Under the pieces are notes generated by a model. It was not told where the DNA came from and searched no databases. It saw only the letters and a list, made by a program, of their open reading frames with translations. This document shows, piece after piece, positions 24,566 to 33,864 of a DNA stretch of 58,020 bases (the first letter of the stretch is position 1; each line of letters begins with the position of its first letter). A program made the position numbers and the translations under genes. Origin of the DNA: Sulfurivermis sp040755915 (lineage in GTDB: Bacteria; Pseudomonadota; Gammaproteobacteria; Thiohalomonadales; Thiohalomonadaceae). Location of the stretch: the NCBI GenBank assembly GCA_040755915.1, contig JBFLWM010000029.1:1-58020 (forward strand), in the 5' to 3' direction.

Positions 24566-25611
24566 CGCCGTACTCCATCGATGCTGCCGCGCCACAAACA
24601 ACAAAACCCTGCCACCGCCAGCAGCATGCCGGCGAACACCCAGGGCGCACCGCGATCCGCTGCCAGATAGAGACCGGCCCAGGGGCTGACCTGACGCAAC
24701 GTCATGCGTTCGCCGCCCACCGTCACACTGTCTCCGGGCTGCAGCCAGCCCTCGAACAGTATCTCGGCGCCACGACTCACCGTCATGTGCAACCGCACCG
24801 GATCACCTTCCAGGCGCAGGCGGAAAGCGCGGATTTCATCGCCGACATTGAGGGCACGGTCGTGCTCCGCCTGCCAACGCGGACTGCCCCACTGCGCCCG
24901 CGGCAAGGGAAAATGCACCAGCAACAGGCGGCGGCTGCCATCACCCAGCAGCCGTTCCAGTACCGCACTCTTGCCGAAGGTGTTGTCGGGATAGATCCGG
25001 TACCCGGCCACCGTCACCGGCCGATTGGCGCTGACCATCCCCTGCTGCAACACGCCATTGCTCTCCTGCCAGCTCAGGCCCAGTTGCAACTCACGCAACC
25101 GGCTGTCCTGTCCCACCGTCGCCTCGACCTGATCCAGGCGCAACACACCATCAAATCCACCGGCGCGGCCGCGATCCACCACCAGCTTGTCGGCGGCACC
25201 GTGCCATATTTCCCCTTCGGTAAGCTCCAGGTGGGCACCGAAGCCCGAACGGGCACTGAGCATGGCGCCGGCCACTATCACCAGCAGACCGCCATGTCCC
25301 ACAACCAGTCCCCATGCCGCCAGGGTAGGCGCCGCGCGCAGCCGCAACGTCAGCTGCAGCGTACCGGCGAGCAGATTGAGCAACAACACGGCGCACAGCG
25401 CCCAAAACCACCACGCCCCAAACATGTCGGACAGACGCAGACTGTCCAGCCAGCCGCTGCTGACGCTCCACTCCTGCTGCCAGCCCTGCCGCTCCTGCGG
25501 GCTGAGCCGCGCCGTCTGTGGCAACGTGCCGCCCAGGGCGACCAGCAATGCCAGCCCCCCCAACAGCGCCGTGGCCAGCTGGTGCGAACCGAGCAGGCGC
25601 CACAGGCGCAT
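24562..25611 (-). CDS. resB: Cytochrome c biogenesis protein ResB/Ccs1 (System II)
   Basis: A 349-residue membrane protein. It has an N-terminal hairpin (LLGSHQLATALLGGLALLVA), a third span near GLVVGHGGLLVIVAGAMLSA, a long periplasmic domain and a C-terminal span. It is somewhat shorter than many ResB proteins. With CcsA it forms the haem-attachment complex for periplasmic c-type cytochromes. The start ATG overlaps the stop of the 11-haem gene (TGATG), tying expression of this factor to its presumed client. Confidence 0.88.
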   Translation of the reverse strand: MRLWRLLGSHQLATALLGGLALLVALGGTLPQTARLSPQERQGWQQEWSVSSGWLDSLRLSDMFGAWWFWALCAVLLLNLLAGTLQLTLRLRAAPTLAAWGLVVGHGGLLVIVAGAMLSARSGFGAHLELTEGEIWHGAADKLVVDRGRAGGFDGVLRLDQVEATVGQDSRLRELQLGLSWQESNGVLQQGMVSANRPVTVAGYRIYPDNTFGKSAVLERLLGDGSRRLLLVHFPLPRAQWGSPRWQAEHDRALNVGDEIRAFRLRLEGDPVRLHMTVSRGAEILFEGWLQPGDSVTVGGERMTLRQVSPWAGLYLAADRGAPWVFAGMLLAVAGFCCLWRGSIDGVRR

Positions 25612-27587
25612 CAACTGCAGCTTCCCACGCCGGATACACCGCTGCTGCCGGTGTAGCTGGCACTGTGGCAATCACCCTTGCTCCAGTTACCGCTCTGGAT
25701 GGTATCCAGCGGGATGCTGGAATTGAGGCCATAGTAAACGCTGCCGTTGATGGGATGGCGGTAGTGGGCATTGTAGGGTGCAGGATCCGGATCACCGGTA
25801 CCGAACACCAGCAGCGCGCGCCGCTGCCAGCCATGCGGCACCGCCACATGGCAGGCCAGGCAGGGCATGCTGCGCACCGCTACATGCTTGTTGTGCAGGT
25901 TCTTGTCTTCGAAGCTGCTGCGCCCGCTGAAGCCGGTCTGGTCCGAGGTCCCCTTGTTGTAGCTGCCGCCGCCATAGACCAGCGGGTCGTGACACTTGAA
26001 GCACAGGTGATTGTCGGTCCCCGACATGCCGGTGGTGAAATCATACGTCGCCCACAGGATCGGCCAGACATCGGAGCCGTGCGGTCCCTTCAGGCCATCG
26101 ATACCCTGGCTGTCGGAATGACAGTCGGCACAGGTCATGGTGCTGGTCGGCGTCATGCCGTTGATCAGGGCGGCAGAATAATTCACCCCGTCAAAGGCGA
26201 TGAAATCGTTTTTGCCCTGCGCCACCACCGGGTGGTAGGACTTGTTGTTGGGATTGAATTCCTTGGCCTGATCGGTGAGCAGGCCGTCACCGCCGATCAG
26301 GCCGTAGGGATCGAGCGGCGGACTGTTGCCGAAGGCGTAGTAGGAGTGGCACTTGAGGCAGAGCTGGTGCTGATACTCCACCTCCTCGATCACGCTGTAG
26401 CTGGTCACATCCCCCCAGTTGCCCGGCCATGTCGGCTCCACGCCCCACACCCCCTTCAGGACGTTGGAGGCGAGATTGTTGGTCGGCGTGCCACTGCCGA
26501 CGCTGGGCGAAACTCCCGGCGAGACTGCATGTGGATTATGGCAGTCGGGGCACTCGGCGTGCCGGTTGGCCAGATTGGCCTGCGACTCGCGCACGGTGTC
26601 GGCATCGATGCGCTCGGTGCTGTGGATGCCGTTGGTGGTGCTGACCGGATGGGTATAGGCCTTGGCCAACGCCGTCGCTATATTTTTTGAACCGGTGGCC
26701 ACATTGCCGTTGTGACACACCAGACAGACACCCCCTTCACCATCCTGCTTGAGCAGGGCACGCCCGCCACCACCGCTGTGCGGCCGGTGGCAACTTTCGC
26801 AGCCATTGGCCTTGGGTGTGGAGTTGGGATCGTTGGCAAGATTATGCCCGGGCAGGTGCCATGGATTTTCGCCAAAACCATTCCATTGCGCCAGGGACTC
26901 GCGATGTCCCTGGTCCACCGTGGTGGACCAGTATTTCTTGTCGTGGCAGGTGCGGCACAACGGCGAGCCGTAACCTGCCTCATCGGTGAAAGCAGTGCGC
27001 AGGAACTTGGGATAGGTATCACTGTGCGGCTCATGGCAACTGGTGCATTGCAGCTCGCCATTATGATCCGGCTTGATGCTGCCGGTGAGCGTGGAAGGCT
27101 TGACCAATTCCAGATTCTGTGTGGCGAGGGCGTCATCATAGGTAAAAGAGATCGGGTGATCGTCGCTCAGGTCGGTACCCAGCTTGGCCTCCCCGCTCAG
27201 CGTCATATCCAGCCCCGGAACGACCCCACTGCCACTGCCGCTGCCGAACGGCAAATTGTGCACACTGCCCAGCGCCACGGTGCCGTCGTGGCAGGACAGA
27301 CACAGCTTGCTCGCCCCGGTGGGTTGCCCCGGCGAAGCCACCATGGTCGGGCTGTCATACGGGGTATATGTCTCGCCATCAGACATTTCGTGGTTCCACA
27401 ACGGCACCGCAGGGTTCGCATTGTGCGGTGCATGACAGAACACGCAAATCTGCTGCTCGCTGGTGGCCTTGTAGGTACCCTCGGAGGAGGCCGACAGATT
27501 GTGTTTGGTCGCAGCAACGCCGGCCCACGCCGTACCCTGCGCCATTAGCAGGAAGGCGGCGGAAAGATGTCGCAGATATCCTTTCAT
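25611..27587 (-). CDS. Exported 11-haem cytochrome c
   Basis: A 658-residue protein with a signal peptide (cleavage near GTAWAG) and 11 CxxCH sites. A twelfth candidate near the C-terminus reads KGDCH and lacks the first Cys. The N-terminal 200 residues repeat the plan of the tetrahaem protein at 40114: TKHNLS, CVFCHAPH, PLWNHEM, CLSCHDGTVA, DHPISFTYD, CTSCHEPH and FLR, then CRTCHDK. It looks like that unit fused to seven further haems. It is probably periplasmic or extracellular. It overlaps the NHL gene upstream (ATGA) and resB downstream. Confidence 0.9.
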   Translation of the reverse strand: MKGYLRHLSAAFLLMAQGTAWAGVAATKHNLSASSEGTYKATSEQQICVFCHAPHNANPAVPLWNHEMSDGETYTPYDSPTMVASPGQPTGASKLCLSCHDGTVALGSVHNLPFGSGSGSGVVPGLDMTLSGEAKLGTDLSDDHPISFTYDDALATQNLELVKPSTLTGSIKPDHNGELQCTSCHEPHSDTYPKFLRTAFTDEAGYGSPLCRTCHDKKYWSTTVDQGHRESLAQWNGFGENPWHLPGHNLANDPNSTPKANGCESCHRPHSGGGGRALLKQDGEGGVCLVCHNGNVATGSKNIATALAKAYTHPVSTTNGIHSTERIDADTVRESQANLANRHAECPDCHNPHAVSPGVSPSVGSGTPTNNLASNVLKGVWGVEPTWPGNWGDVTSYSVIEEVEYQHQLCLKCHSYYAFGNSPPLDPYGLIGGDGLLTDQAKEFNPNNKSYHPVVAQGKNDFIAFDGVNYSAALINGMTPTSTMTCADCHSDSQGIDGLKGPHGSDVWPILWATYDFTTGMSGTDNHLCFKCHDPLVYGGGSYNKGTSDQTGFSGRSSFEDKNLHNKHVAVRSMPCLACHVAVPHGWQRRALLVFGTGDPDPAPYNAHYRHPINGSVYYGLNSSIPLDTIQSGNWSKGDCHSASYTGSSGVSGVGSCS

Positions 27588-28621
27588 CGCTCCTCTGCCT
27601 CCCGCAGATACTGAAACACCTGCACGCGCTTATTGTACGAATCCGCCACATAAAGCCGATCGTCCTCCCCCATCGCCAGACCGGTGGGCAGCCAGAACAT
27701 GCCCGGTGCCTGGCCACTGCTGCCGAAAAACAGCAACAGGCGTCCCTGCGCATCGAAAATCTGGATATTGTCGAAACGGGCATCGGCCACATAAAGATGC
27801 CCGGCACTGTCCAGCGCCACGCCCTTGGGAGCGGAGAGATCGCCGGAGCCATCACCGTACTGCCCAAGACGGCGCAGAAAACGTCCTTCCGCATCGAACA
27901 CCTGGATGCGGCCGTTGAGGGCATCGGTCACATACAGCTGGCCGTGACGGTCTACGGTAAGGTAATTCGGGTAATTGAATTCGCCGTCCAGCGTGCCGCG
28001 CGCCCCCAGCGAGTGATGCAATGCTCCGCTGTCCAAATCGAATACGCGCACCACATGGGCGGGGGTGTCCGCCACATACAGGCGCCCGCGCTCAGCATCA
28101 ACGGCGACACCCGTGGGGCGTTGCAGGACATCCGGGCCGCCATAGCTGCGCCGTAGCTCCCGCGCCCCCGTCAGCACATGCACCTGGCGCTGCTCGCTGT
28201 CGCTGATGTACAGATTGCCACGCCCATCGGCCGCCACGGCGATGGGGTGCTGCAACAGCCGCAGTGGATCCACGGTGGTTATGGCCCAATACCTGCCCCG
28301 CGCCTCGTCGAACACATGCACGCGCTTGTCCGCCGGGTCGGCCACCGCCAGCCAGCCATCAGCGGCGTCCAGCGCCACACTCATCGGCTTGCGCATTTCC
28401 ATCTGATCCGGACCGACGATGAAGTCCCACAGCTTGCCGAAGAAGCCGCGCGGCCCGGTGACATCCTCTTTGGTGGCGATGGACTTGAGATACTGGATGC
28501 GCGCAGTTTCCGGCGGCGCCGGCCATACCAGCTTCTGCTGTTCGGCCAGTCCATACGACGACATGAACGGTAACGTGCAACAACACAGCATCAGCGCAGC
28601 GAGGGTATTGCGTCGGCTCAT
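27584..28621 (-). CDS. Exported NHL-repeat beta-propeller protein
   Basis: A 345-residue protein with a signal peptide and about six NHL blades, each with the pattern P.GVAVD..G.LYVAD....R.QVFD. The mature N-terminus begins LVWPAPPETARIQYL, nearly the same as in the lipoprotein at 40861 (LVWPAPPEAPRIRYV), so the two are close paralogues. The start at 28621 is chosen for its distance from AGGGG; two ATGs lie 6 nt or less upstream. It is translationally coupled to the 11-haem gene. NHL propellers bind proteins; a docking or assembly role is inferred. Confidence 0.85.
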   Translation of the reverse strand: MSRRNTLAALMLCCCTLPFMSSYGLAEQQKLVWPAPPETARIQYLKSIATKEDVTGPRGFFGKLWDFIVGPDQMEMRKPMSVALDAADGWLAVADPADKRVHVFDEARGRYWAITTVDPLRLLQHPIAVAADGRGNLYISDSEQRQVHVLTGARELRRSYGGPDVLQRPTGVAVDAERGRLYVADTPAHVVRVFDLDSGALHHSLGARGTLDGEFNYPNYLTVDRHGQLYVTDALNGRIQVFDAEGRFLRRLGQYGDGSGDLSAPKGVALDSAGHLYVADARFDNIQIFDAQGRLLLFFGSSGQAPGMFWLPTGLAMGEDDRLYVADSYNKRVQVFQYLREAEER

Positions 28622-28633
28622 GACCATCATCCC

Positions 28634-31606
28634 CTAGCGGTATAGGCGGTGCGGGACACGCGAAGTCTCGCCATGAAAATACTTGTAGCGGAACAGCGCG
28701 TCGAGCCCATGACAGTTGGTGCACAAATTGAAATTGCTCTTGTTGCGCAGGAAACTGTTCAAGGCATTGCCCTCGACCGCACGTCCCGGCCCCTCCCGTT
28801 CCACTGCCGGTTGCCACTGGTGGGCGTTATGACAGGTCGGACAGGAAATGACGCCGCTATTCACCACGGCACCCTCCTTATCGTACACGGGATAGGAGCC
28901 ATAAATCTCACCCGGGCGCGGCCAACCACGCACCGACACCACCTGGATATCCTGCGGGTGATTGAGTTTGAGCGGAACCTTTCCTGCTGCCACCTTGTCC
29001 GTCGCATGACAACTGCGGCACAGGCCCTCCATCACCTCCTGGCCAGGGGTTGTTTCCCGTCCCCACAACCGTGTGCGTACCTGGGCGTTATGCACCGCAT
29101 GGCACTGGCCACAGATGCCTGACTCCTGGACGGTCTGCCCCCGCGCATTGCGCTCCTGCGGCGCGGTAACGCGCAAATCATGATCGGTATTACGTACCCA
29201 GCGCGCATCGAGATGGCAATCCGCGCACAGCTCGCCCGCCGGCGCCGCCGCCATACGCAGGAAGCTGTTCGGCGCGTGCCCCTCTACCCCGGCGCTTGCT
29301 CCCGTCTTGCTGTGCGGTTCCCCCGGCACCCATTGATGGGGATTGTGACAGGTCGGGCAACTCACGCGGCCATCGTCAGCATCGCGCGTGCCATCCAATC
29401 GGAACAGCGGCAAGGAGGTTTCGATGCCTACACTCTTCACATCGACGCGCAATGGATGGGAATTCTGCCCCACCTGCTTGTCCTGGGCCACGCCACCATC
29501 CTGATGACAGCCCTGGCACAACTGCGCCATGGCATCGCCGCCACCGCCGCTGTAGGTCGCCCACAGGCGGGCGCCGCCGGCATTGTGCGGCTGGTGGCAT
29601 TGCGCACAAACATTCACCTTCTGCGCCGCCTGCTTGTCCCTGGGGCGGGACAGCTTCAGGTTGTGCTTGGACCAGGCCACCATGCCCTTGTCGGTATGGC
29701 AGTTGCGACACAGCGTGGCATCGGCATCATTGGCAAGGCGCAGGAACTTGCCCTCCTTCGCCGGCTGGCTATGGGGATCATGGCAACTGGCGCAGGCCAC
29801 ACGCCCCCCTTCCGCCACCTCACGTCCGTGCTCATCGAACAATGGCAGAGGCCGCAGTTCATCGCGCTCGAACAGATCGCGCACCTGCGACAGCCAGCCC
29901 CTGGCCGTGGCGAGGATACCGATACGCTCAATGGGCACATCCACCGGGTGGCTGTACTCGCCCACGGTGCGACCATGGGCCACACCTTGTTCGCGGTGGC
30001 AAGACAAACATGTGGAAGACACGGGGTCCACCCCCGTCTCCGGCGCCAACGCCCACATGCGTGGTCCTTGTCCCTGGTGTACCCGGTGACAGGTGTCACA
30101 CACCCCGGCCGCATCAGGCAGGCTGGCATGCGCCGGCATCGCACTGCGCTCATGGGGCGTTCCGGCCAGCGACTTCTTGTCGGTATGGCAGGCAAGACAC
30201 AACGTCGAACCGCGCACATTGTCGCGCCGCAAGAAGCTGCTGCCGGCATCGCCGTCGCCCTGCAAGGTATCCACCACCGTGCCATCAGGCGCCCACTTGT
30301 GCGGGTCATGACAACTGGCGCAGGTTACCAGCCCGCCTTCACTCACCGGCACACCGTCATGGGTATAGGCCGGCAGTCCGCTGCCGGCATTGATGCCATC
30401 CATGGCGCGTCCCACCGGGTGACTGTGCACACCGGGCAGCTTGGTCTCGGCCACCGCCCCTTTCTGATGGCAACTCAGACAATTGGCTGCCATGGGATCG
30501 TCGCTCGCGCCCGGCGGCCGGGCCCACATCTTCGGCCCGGTACCGCCATGCGGCAGGTGACAGGTGCCGCACACGCCATCGGCCGCAGGCTGTTGCTTGA
30601 CATTGACCGTCTCGGCATGACTGCGACTCAGGTTATGCCGCGTGGCGACTACCGAGCGCTCCTGCTGATGACATTGCTGGCACAACGCCGAATCCGCGTT
30701 GCCGCTGACAAGGATCTTTCCTTCCGTCAACGCGCCATGCGGGCGGTGACAGGTTTGGCAAATCACTTCACCGCCTGTGCCCAACCGTGCGCCTTGCGCC
30801 AGCAGTTGCTCCGGAACCTTTGCCTTGTCCGGCCGCACATTTACCGGGTGCGTCCCCTTGCGTGCCGCTTCGGCACGCGTCGCGGCATGGCGATCGTCGT
30901 GACAGGTGCTGCACAGCGCCGAATTGATGTTATCCACCACCAGCAACTTCGTGGCACTGGCGGCGCCATGCACCCGATGGCATGACTGGCAAATCACCTC
31001 ATTATCATTGCTGCCAAATTTCGCGCCGCCCTGCTCCAGGACCGCCGGCTTGTGCTCCAGCGGCTTGAATACCGGATGGTTGCCCTCGCCGCTGCCGGTA
31101 CTGCGATCCAGGTGGCAGGCCAGACACAGGCTGGAGTCAACATTTTCCACGCGCATGAAAACCGGTGAATACTCCTGCCCCCAATTCACTCCATGGGCAC
31201 TGTGGCAGGTGCCGCAATACAACTTGCCATCATCATTGAGCGGGAATATCTCCTTGCCATCCTTGCGCGGAATATGAATCTTCTCGGACGGACGAACCCC
31301 CACAGGATGAAAGTGTTCGCGCTTGGCCCAGACAAAACGTGAATCGCGCACAAAACCGTCATGACATGAAAAGCACATGCGCTCGGTACTGACCACGTCC
31401 TGCTGCCCGCTCGGCTCCACCGGACGGGGTTCGAAGGGAATCAGTGGAGTAACATTCTCGCGCTGAAAGTCAGTCAGCCACATCACATGACAGATGGAGC
31501 ACTCACGCTTGGGGGAAATGTCACGCGCCTCTGCCCCACCCCAGCACAGGAGCAGACACACCAGCCACGCCCAACCACGCCCAGCCTGCGCCATGCCAGC
31601 ACCCAT
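28634..31606 (-). CDS. Giant exported multihaem cytochrome c with 24 CxxCH sites
   Basis: A protein of about 990 residues with a signal peptide (cleavage near GGAEARD) and 24 canonical CxxCH sites from RECSICH near the N-terminus to CTNCHGL near the C-terminus. Haems come in repeating two-site units (CxxCHxPH, then about 20-40 residues, then LCxxCH), typical of paired-CXXCH proteins. The segments HPV and KHNL/RHNL recur and probably supply distal His ligands. It has no membrane anchor. The start is uncertain (31606 or 31594). Such length suits a long electron wire, possibly extracellular. An NHL gene lies on each side. Confidence 0.9.
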   Translation of the reverse strand: MGAGMAQAGRGWAWLVCLLLCWGGAEARDISPKRECSICHVMWLTDFQRENVTPLIPFEPRPVEPSGQQDVVSTERMCFSCHDGFVRDSRFVWAKREHFHPVGVRPSEKIHIPRKDGKEIFPLNDDGKLYCGTCHSAHGVNWGQEYSPVFMRVENVDSSLCLACHLDRSTGSGEGNHPVFKPLEHKPAVLEQGGAKFGSNDNEVICQSCHRVHGAASATKLLVVDNINSALCSTCHDDRHAATRAEAARKGTHPVNVRPDKAKVPEQLLAQGARLGTGGEVICQTCHRPHGALTEGKILVSGNADSALCQQCHQQERSVVATRHNLSRSHAETVNVKQQPAADGVCGTCHLPHGGTGPKMWARPPGASDDPMAANCLSCHQKGAVAETKLPGVHSHPVGRAMDGINAGSGLPAYTHDGVPVSEGGLVTCASCHDPHKWAPDGTVVDTLQGDGDAGSSFLRRDNVRGSTLCLACHTDKKSLAGTPHERSAMPAHASLPDAAGVCDTCHRVHQGQGPRMWALAPETGVDPVSSTCLSCHREQGVAHGRTVGEYSHPVDVPIERIGILATARGWLSQVRDLFERDELRPLPLFDEHGREVAEGGRVACASCHDPHSQPAKEGKFLRLANDADATLCRNCHTDKGMVAWSKHNLKLSRPRDKQAAQKVNVCAQCHQPHNAGGARLWATYSGGGGDAMAQLCQGCHQDGGVAQDKQVGQNSHPLRVDVKSVGIETSLPLFRLDGTRDADDGRVSCPTCHNPHQWVPGEPHSKTGASAGVEGHAPNSFLRMAAAPAGELCADCHLDARWVRNTDHDLRVTAPQERNARGQTVQESGICGQCHAVHNAQVRTRLWGRETTPGQEVMEGLCRSCHATDKVAAGKVPLKLNHPQDIQVVSVRGWPRPGEIYGSYPVYDKEGAVVNSGVISCPTCHNAHQWQPAVEREGPGRAVEGNALNSFLRNKSNFNLCTNCHGLDALFRYKYFHGETSRVPHRLYR

Positions 31607-31622
31607 GCCACGCAATCCCGGC

Positions 31623-32534
31623 TTAACGCAACTCGAATACGGAAACGCGATTACCAAGCATCTCCGTCACGTACAACCGTTCATCCAGACCGACCGCCAA
31701 CCCCACCGGCGAGACAAAACGATACGGATTGCCGCGCATTCCCAGCACGTGCAGAAGCTGATAGCCGCCGTCGAACACCTGCACCACTTCCATGTAGCTG
31801 TCGCTGATGTAGTAGCGCCCGGCCTGGTCTATGGCAATGCCCTTCGGACGGAACAACTGCCCCGGCAGCACTCCCCATTCGCCAAGCTGATAGTGGTAAC
31901 GCCCGTCCTCATCAAATATCTGTACCCGTGTATTGAGCACATCCACTACCGCCACCATACCTTCGCGCACCGCCAGGGTGGCCGGATAGCGAAACTGTCC
32001 CTGCGCCACCCCTTCGCCACCCCAGGATGCCAAAACCTCGCCCTGAGGGGAGAGCTTCAGCACACGATGGGTATTATTGCCGGTCACGAACAGGTTTCCG
32101 CTCTGCTCACTCACCGCCACATCCGCAGGACGCACCGGCTTGTCCCCGTCCATCAGCGGCAATGTGCGCAGAAATTTCCCCTCGCCATCAAGTACCTGAA
32201 TGCGATGATTGCCGGCATCCGCAACATATGCCAGGCCAGCGCGATCCACAGCGACCCCAAGCGGCTCGGCGAACTGGCCGTGCCCGGAACCATACTGCCC
32301 GACCGCAGCAACCAGTCCGCCCAATGCATCGTAGATCACCAGTCGATGATTGCCCCCGTCGACGACGTAGACCCGGCCATTGGCCGCGACTGCGACGTCG
32401 CTGGGCAGCGCCAGCGGGGTGCCCCCGGCTGCAGAGAGCTGCCGCAGAGGTGCGATTTCACCGATACGCAACTCTTGCGCTGCGAGCGATCCGACACACC
32501 CCACCAGCAGAAACACCAGCCAATACCGCTTCAT
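31623..32534 (-). CDS. Exported NHL-repeat beta-propeller protein
   Basis: A 303-residue protein with a signal peptide (cleavage near GSLAAQE) and about six NHL blades such as PLGVAVDRAGLAYVADAGNH followed by RIQVLD. It lacks the LVWPAPPE segment of the other two NHL proteins, so it is a more distant paralogue. It lies 16 nt upstream of the 24-haem gene and forms the second propeller-cytochrome pair. The start at 32534 is the second of two adjacent ATGs, 5 nt after GGGG. The 120 nt upstream hold no gene I can support. Confidence 0.85.
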   Translation of the reverse strand: MKRYWLVFLLVGCVGSLAAQELRIGEIAPLRQLSAAGGTPLALPSDVAVAANGRVYVVDGGNHRLVIYDALGGLVAAVGQYGSGHGQFAEPLGVAVDRAGLAYVADAGNHRIQVLDGEGKFLRTLPLMDGDKPVRPADVAVSEQSGNLFVTGNNTHRVLKLSPQGEVLASWGGEGVAQGQFRYPATLAVREGMVAVVDVLNTRVQIFDEDGRYHYQLGEWGVLPGQLFRPKGIAIDQAGRYYISDSYMEVVQVFDGGYQLLHVLGMRGNPYRFVSPVGLAVGLDERLYVTEMLGNRVSVFELR

Positions 32535-32657
32535 CATCGCCCCATCCGGCTACTTCAGGAGTAAATTCCCACTGCTTGCGCAAACTTTCCCTGCACAGCC
32601 AATCCACGCCGTGCCGCAGGCCCATGCGCCAGACAGGCCTGAAAAACACCACGCAAC

Positions 32658-33734
32658 CTAGCGCGCCTTGTCCGTCGGACTGTCATAGTTGTCGCGCCAC
32701 CACGAACGCGGATCATCGCGCAACTGCTGGTTCGGCTCGGGCAGCTTGACATCCTTACCCACCAGCACATCCTTGCTCGCCGGATCGGTGCCGCCATGAA
32801 AAATTGTCGGGATATAGAACTCGCGATACTTCTGCACGATGCCGACAATATTGAGATTGGTCAGTGCCGAGATCCGAGTCGCGGAGAAGCCAAGTTCACG
32901 GAACGGCACATAGCTGTCATTTTCAGTGGTGTGACACCGGGTACAGAAGCGACCCACCGGATTGACGGTGGAATGGAACATCTTTTTGATCGCACCCTGC
33001 TGCTGCGGCGTCAACTCGCCGCGTACCGCAAGAAAATTACGCGCGTCCTCACTTTGCTCCGTGATCTCCAGCAACTTCTCCGTACCGTCAGGCATGACCT
33101 GATACGGCACGATCTTTGAGAGGTAGTCATCGGTCACGGCCAGGCTGCCGGTTGCGGGATTGACCTCAACACCAAACGGCTTGCCACTTACCTGGATACC
33201 AGAGTAGTTGAGCCAACGCAGCCGGATGTCCTTTTCCGGAACCTTGGCATCATCGGCGTGACAGGTCATGCAACCGGCGAACTGGGTGTGCATGTTGAGC
33301 AGCGTGCGCACCATCGGTTTGGCGGAGTGCGGATACTCGCCGTGGCACGAGTAGCATATGGGCTGCACGCCTTTACTGTACTCCGTTGTCGCCGGAAGAT
33401 TGTGAAAGTGACGCACACGCTCGGCTTGATGTTCCTTGTCCAGGCTGGTGAACAAAACATTTTCCTGCGGCTTGGCCACCAGTTTGTGACCGAACATTTT
33501 GTACAGCGATGCCCCGGCCAACAGCAGAATGATAGCCCACAACAGCATCGACACCATCCAGGCCCAAACCGGGTGGGTAGTGCGCTTGCCGGAGATGCTG
33601 GTGAAATCGTCTACAGCCGGGGCAGGAATGCGCGCCTTGTGATCCACAATTATCAAAATGGCGACGGCGAAGAAAATGAACATCAACACAGCCAGCGCAA
33701 TGAAAATACTATCCAGTTGAACAATGTTATGCAT
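32658..33734 (-). CDS. Membrane-anchored trihaem cytochrome c
   Basis: A 358-residue protein with two N-terminal membrane spans (about 10-30 and 55-80) and a large periplasmic part with three haem sites, CYSCH, CMTCH and CTRCH. The segment between the second and third sites (FGVEVNPATGSLAVTDDYLS) looks non-haem and propeller-like. It lies 16 nt downstream of the small membrane gene and in line with cytochrome b, so it may be the c-type partner of a quinone-linked complex. The start at 33734 has GGGG 9 nt upstream. Confidence 0.85.
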   Translation of the reverse strand: MHNIVQLDSIFIALAVLMFIFFAVAILIIVDHKARIPAPAVDDFTSISGKRTTHPVWAWMVSMLLWAIILLLAGASLYKMFGHKLVAKPQENVLFTSLDKEHQAERVRHFHNLPATTEYSKGVQPICYSCHGEYPHSAKPMVRTLLNMHTQFAGCMTCHADDAKVPEKDIRLRWLNYSGIQVSGKPFGVEVNPATGSLAVTDDYLSKIVPYQVMPDGTEKLLEITEQSEDARNFLAVRGELTPQQQGAIKKMFHSTVNPVGRFCTRCHTTENDSYVPFRELGFSATRISALTNLNIVGIVQKYREFYIPTIFHGGTDPASKDVLVGKDVKLPEPNQQLRDDPRSWWRDNYDSPTDKAR

Positions 33735-33750
33735 GGCAGTCGCCCCTATT

Positions 33751-33864
33751 TTATTCAGTGAGCATGAGCCAAATGACAAAAACGCCAAACGCCGCCCAGG
33801 CAATAATGACCGCCAGGGTAGAGTAGGCAAATACCTTCTGCAGGCGGGTCATAGGCGCAATCAT
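33751..33864 (-). CDS. Small single-span membrane protein (37 aa), coupled to cytochrome b
   Basis: This reading frame encodes MIAPMTRLQKVFAYSTLAVI then IAWAAFGVFVIWLMLTE. It is one transmembrane helix with a short basic cytoplasmic end. Its ATG overlaps the stop of the cytochrome b gene by 4 nt (ATGA), and it is followed after 16 nt by the trihaem gene. That arrangement suggests a real accessory subunit, as found in many small-subunit-stabilised oxidoreductases. Confidence 0.65.
   Translation of the reverse strand: MIAPMTRLQKVFAYSTLAVIIAWAAFGVFVIWLMLTE

Noticed and set aside
25611..25680. A twelfth haem site in the 11-haem protein
   Set aside because: The C-terminal sequence reads KGDCH; the first cysteine of CxxCH is replaced by lysine.
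32458..32652. A 64-residue minus-strand frame between the trihaem and NHL genes
   Set aside because: It overlaps the NHL signal peptide in another frame, lacks a ribosome binding site and shows no motif or membrane span.
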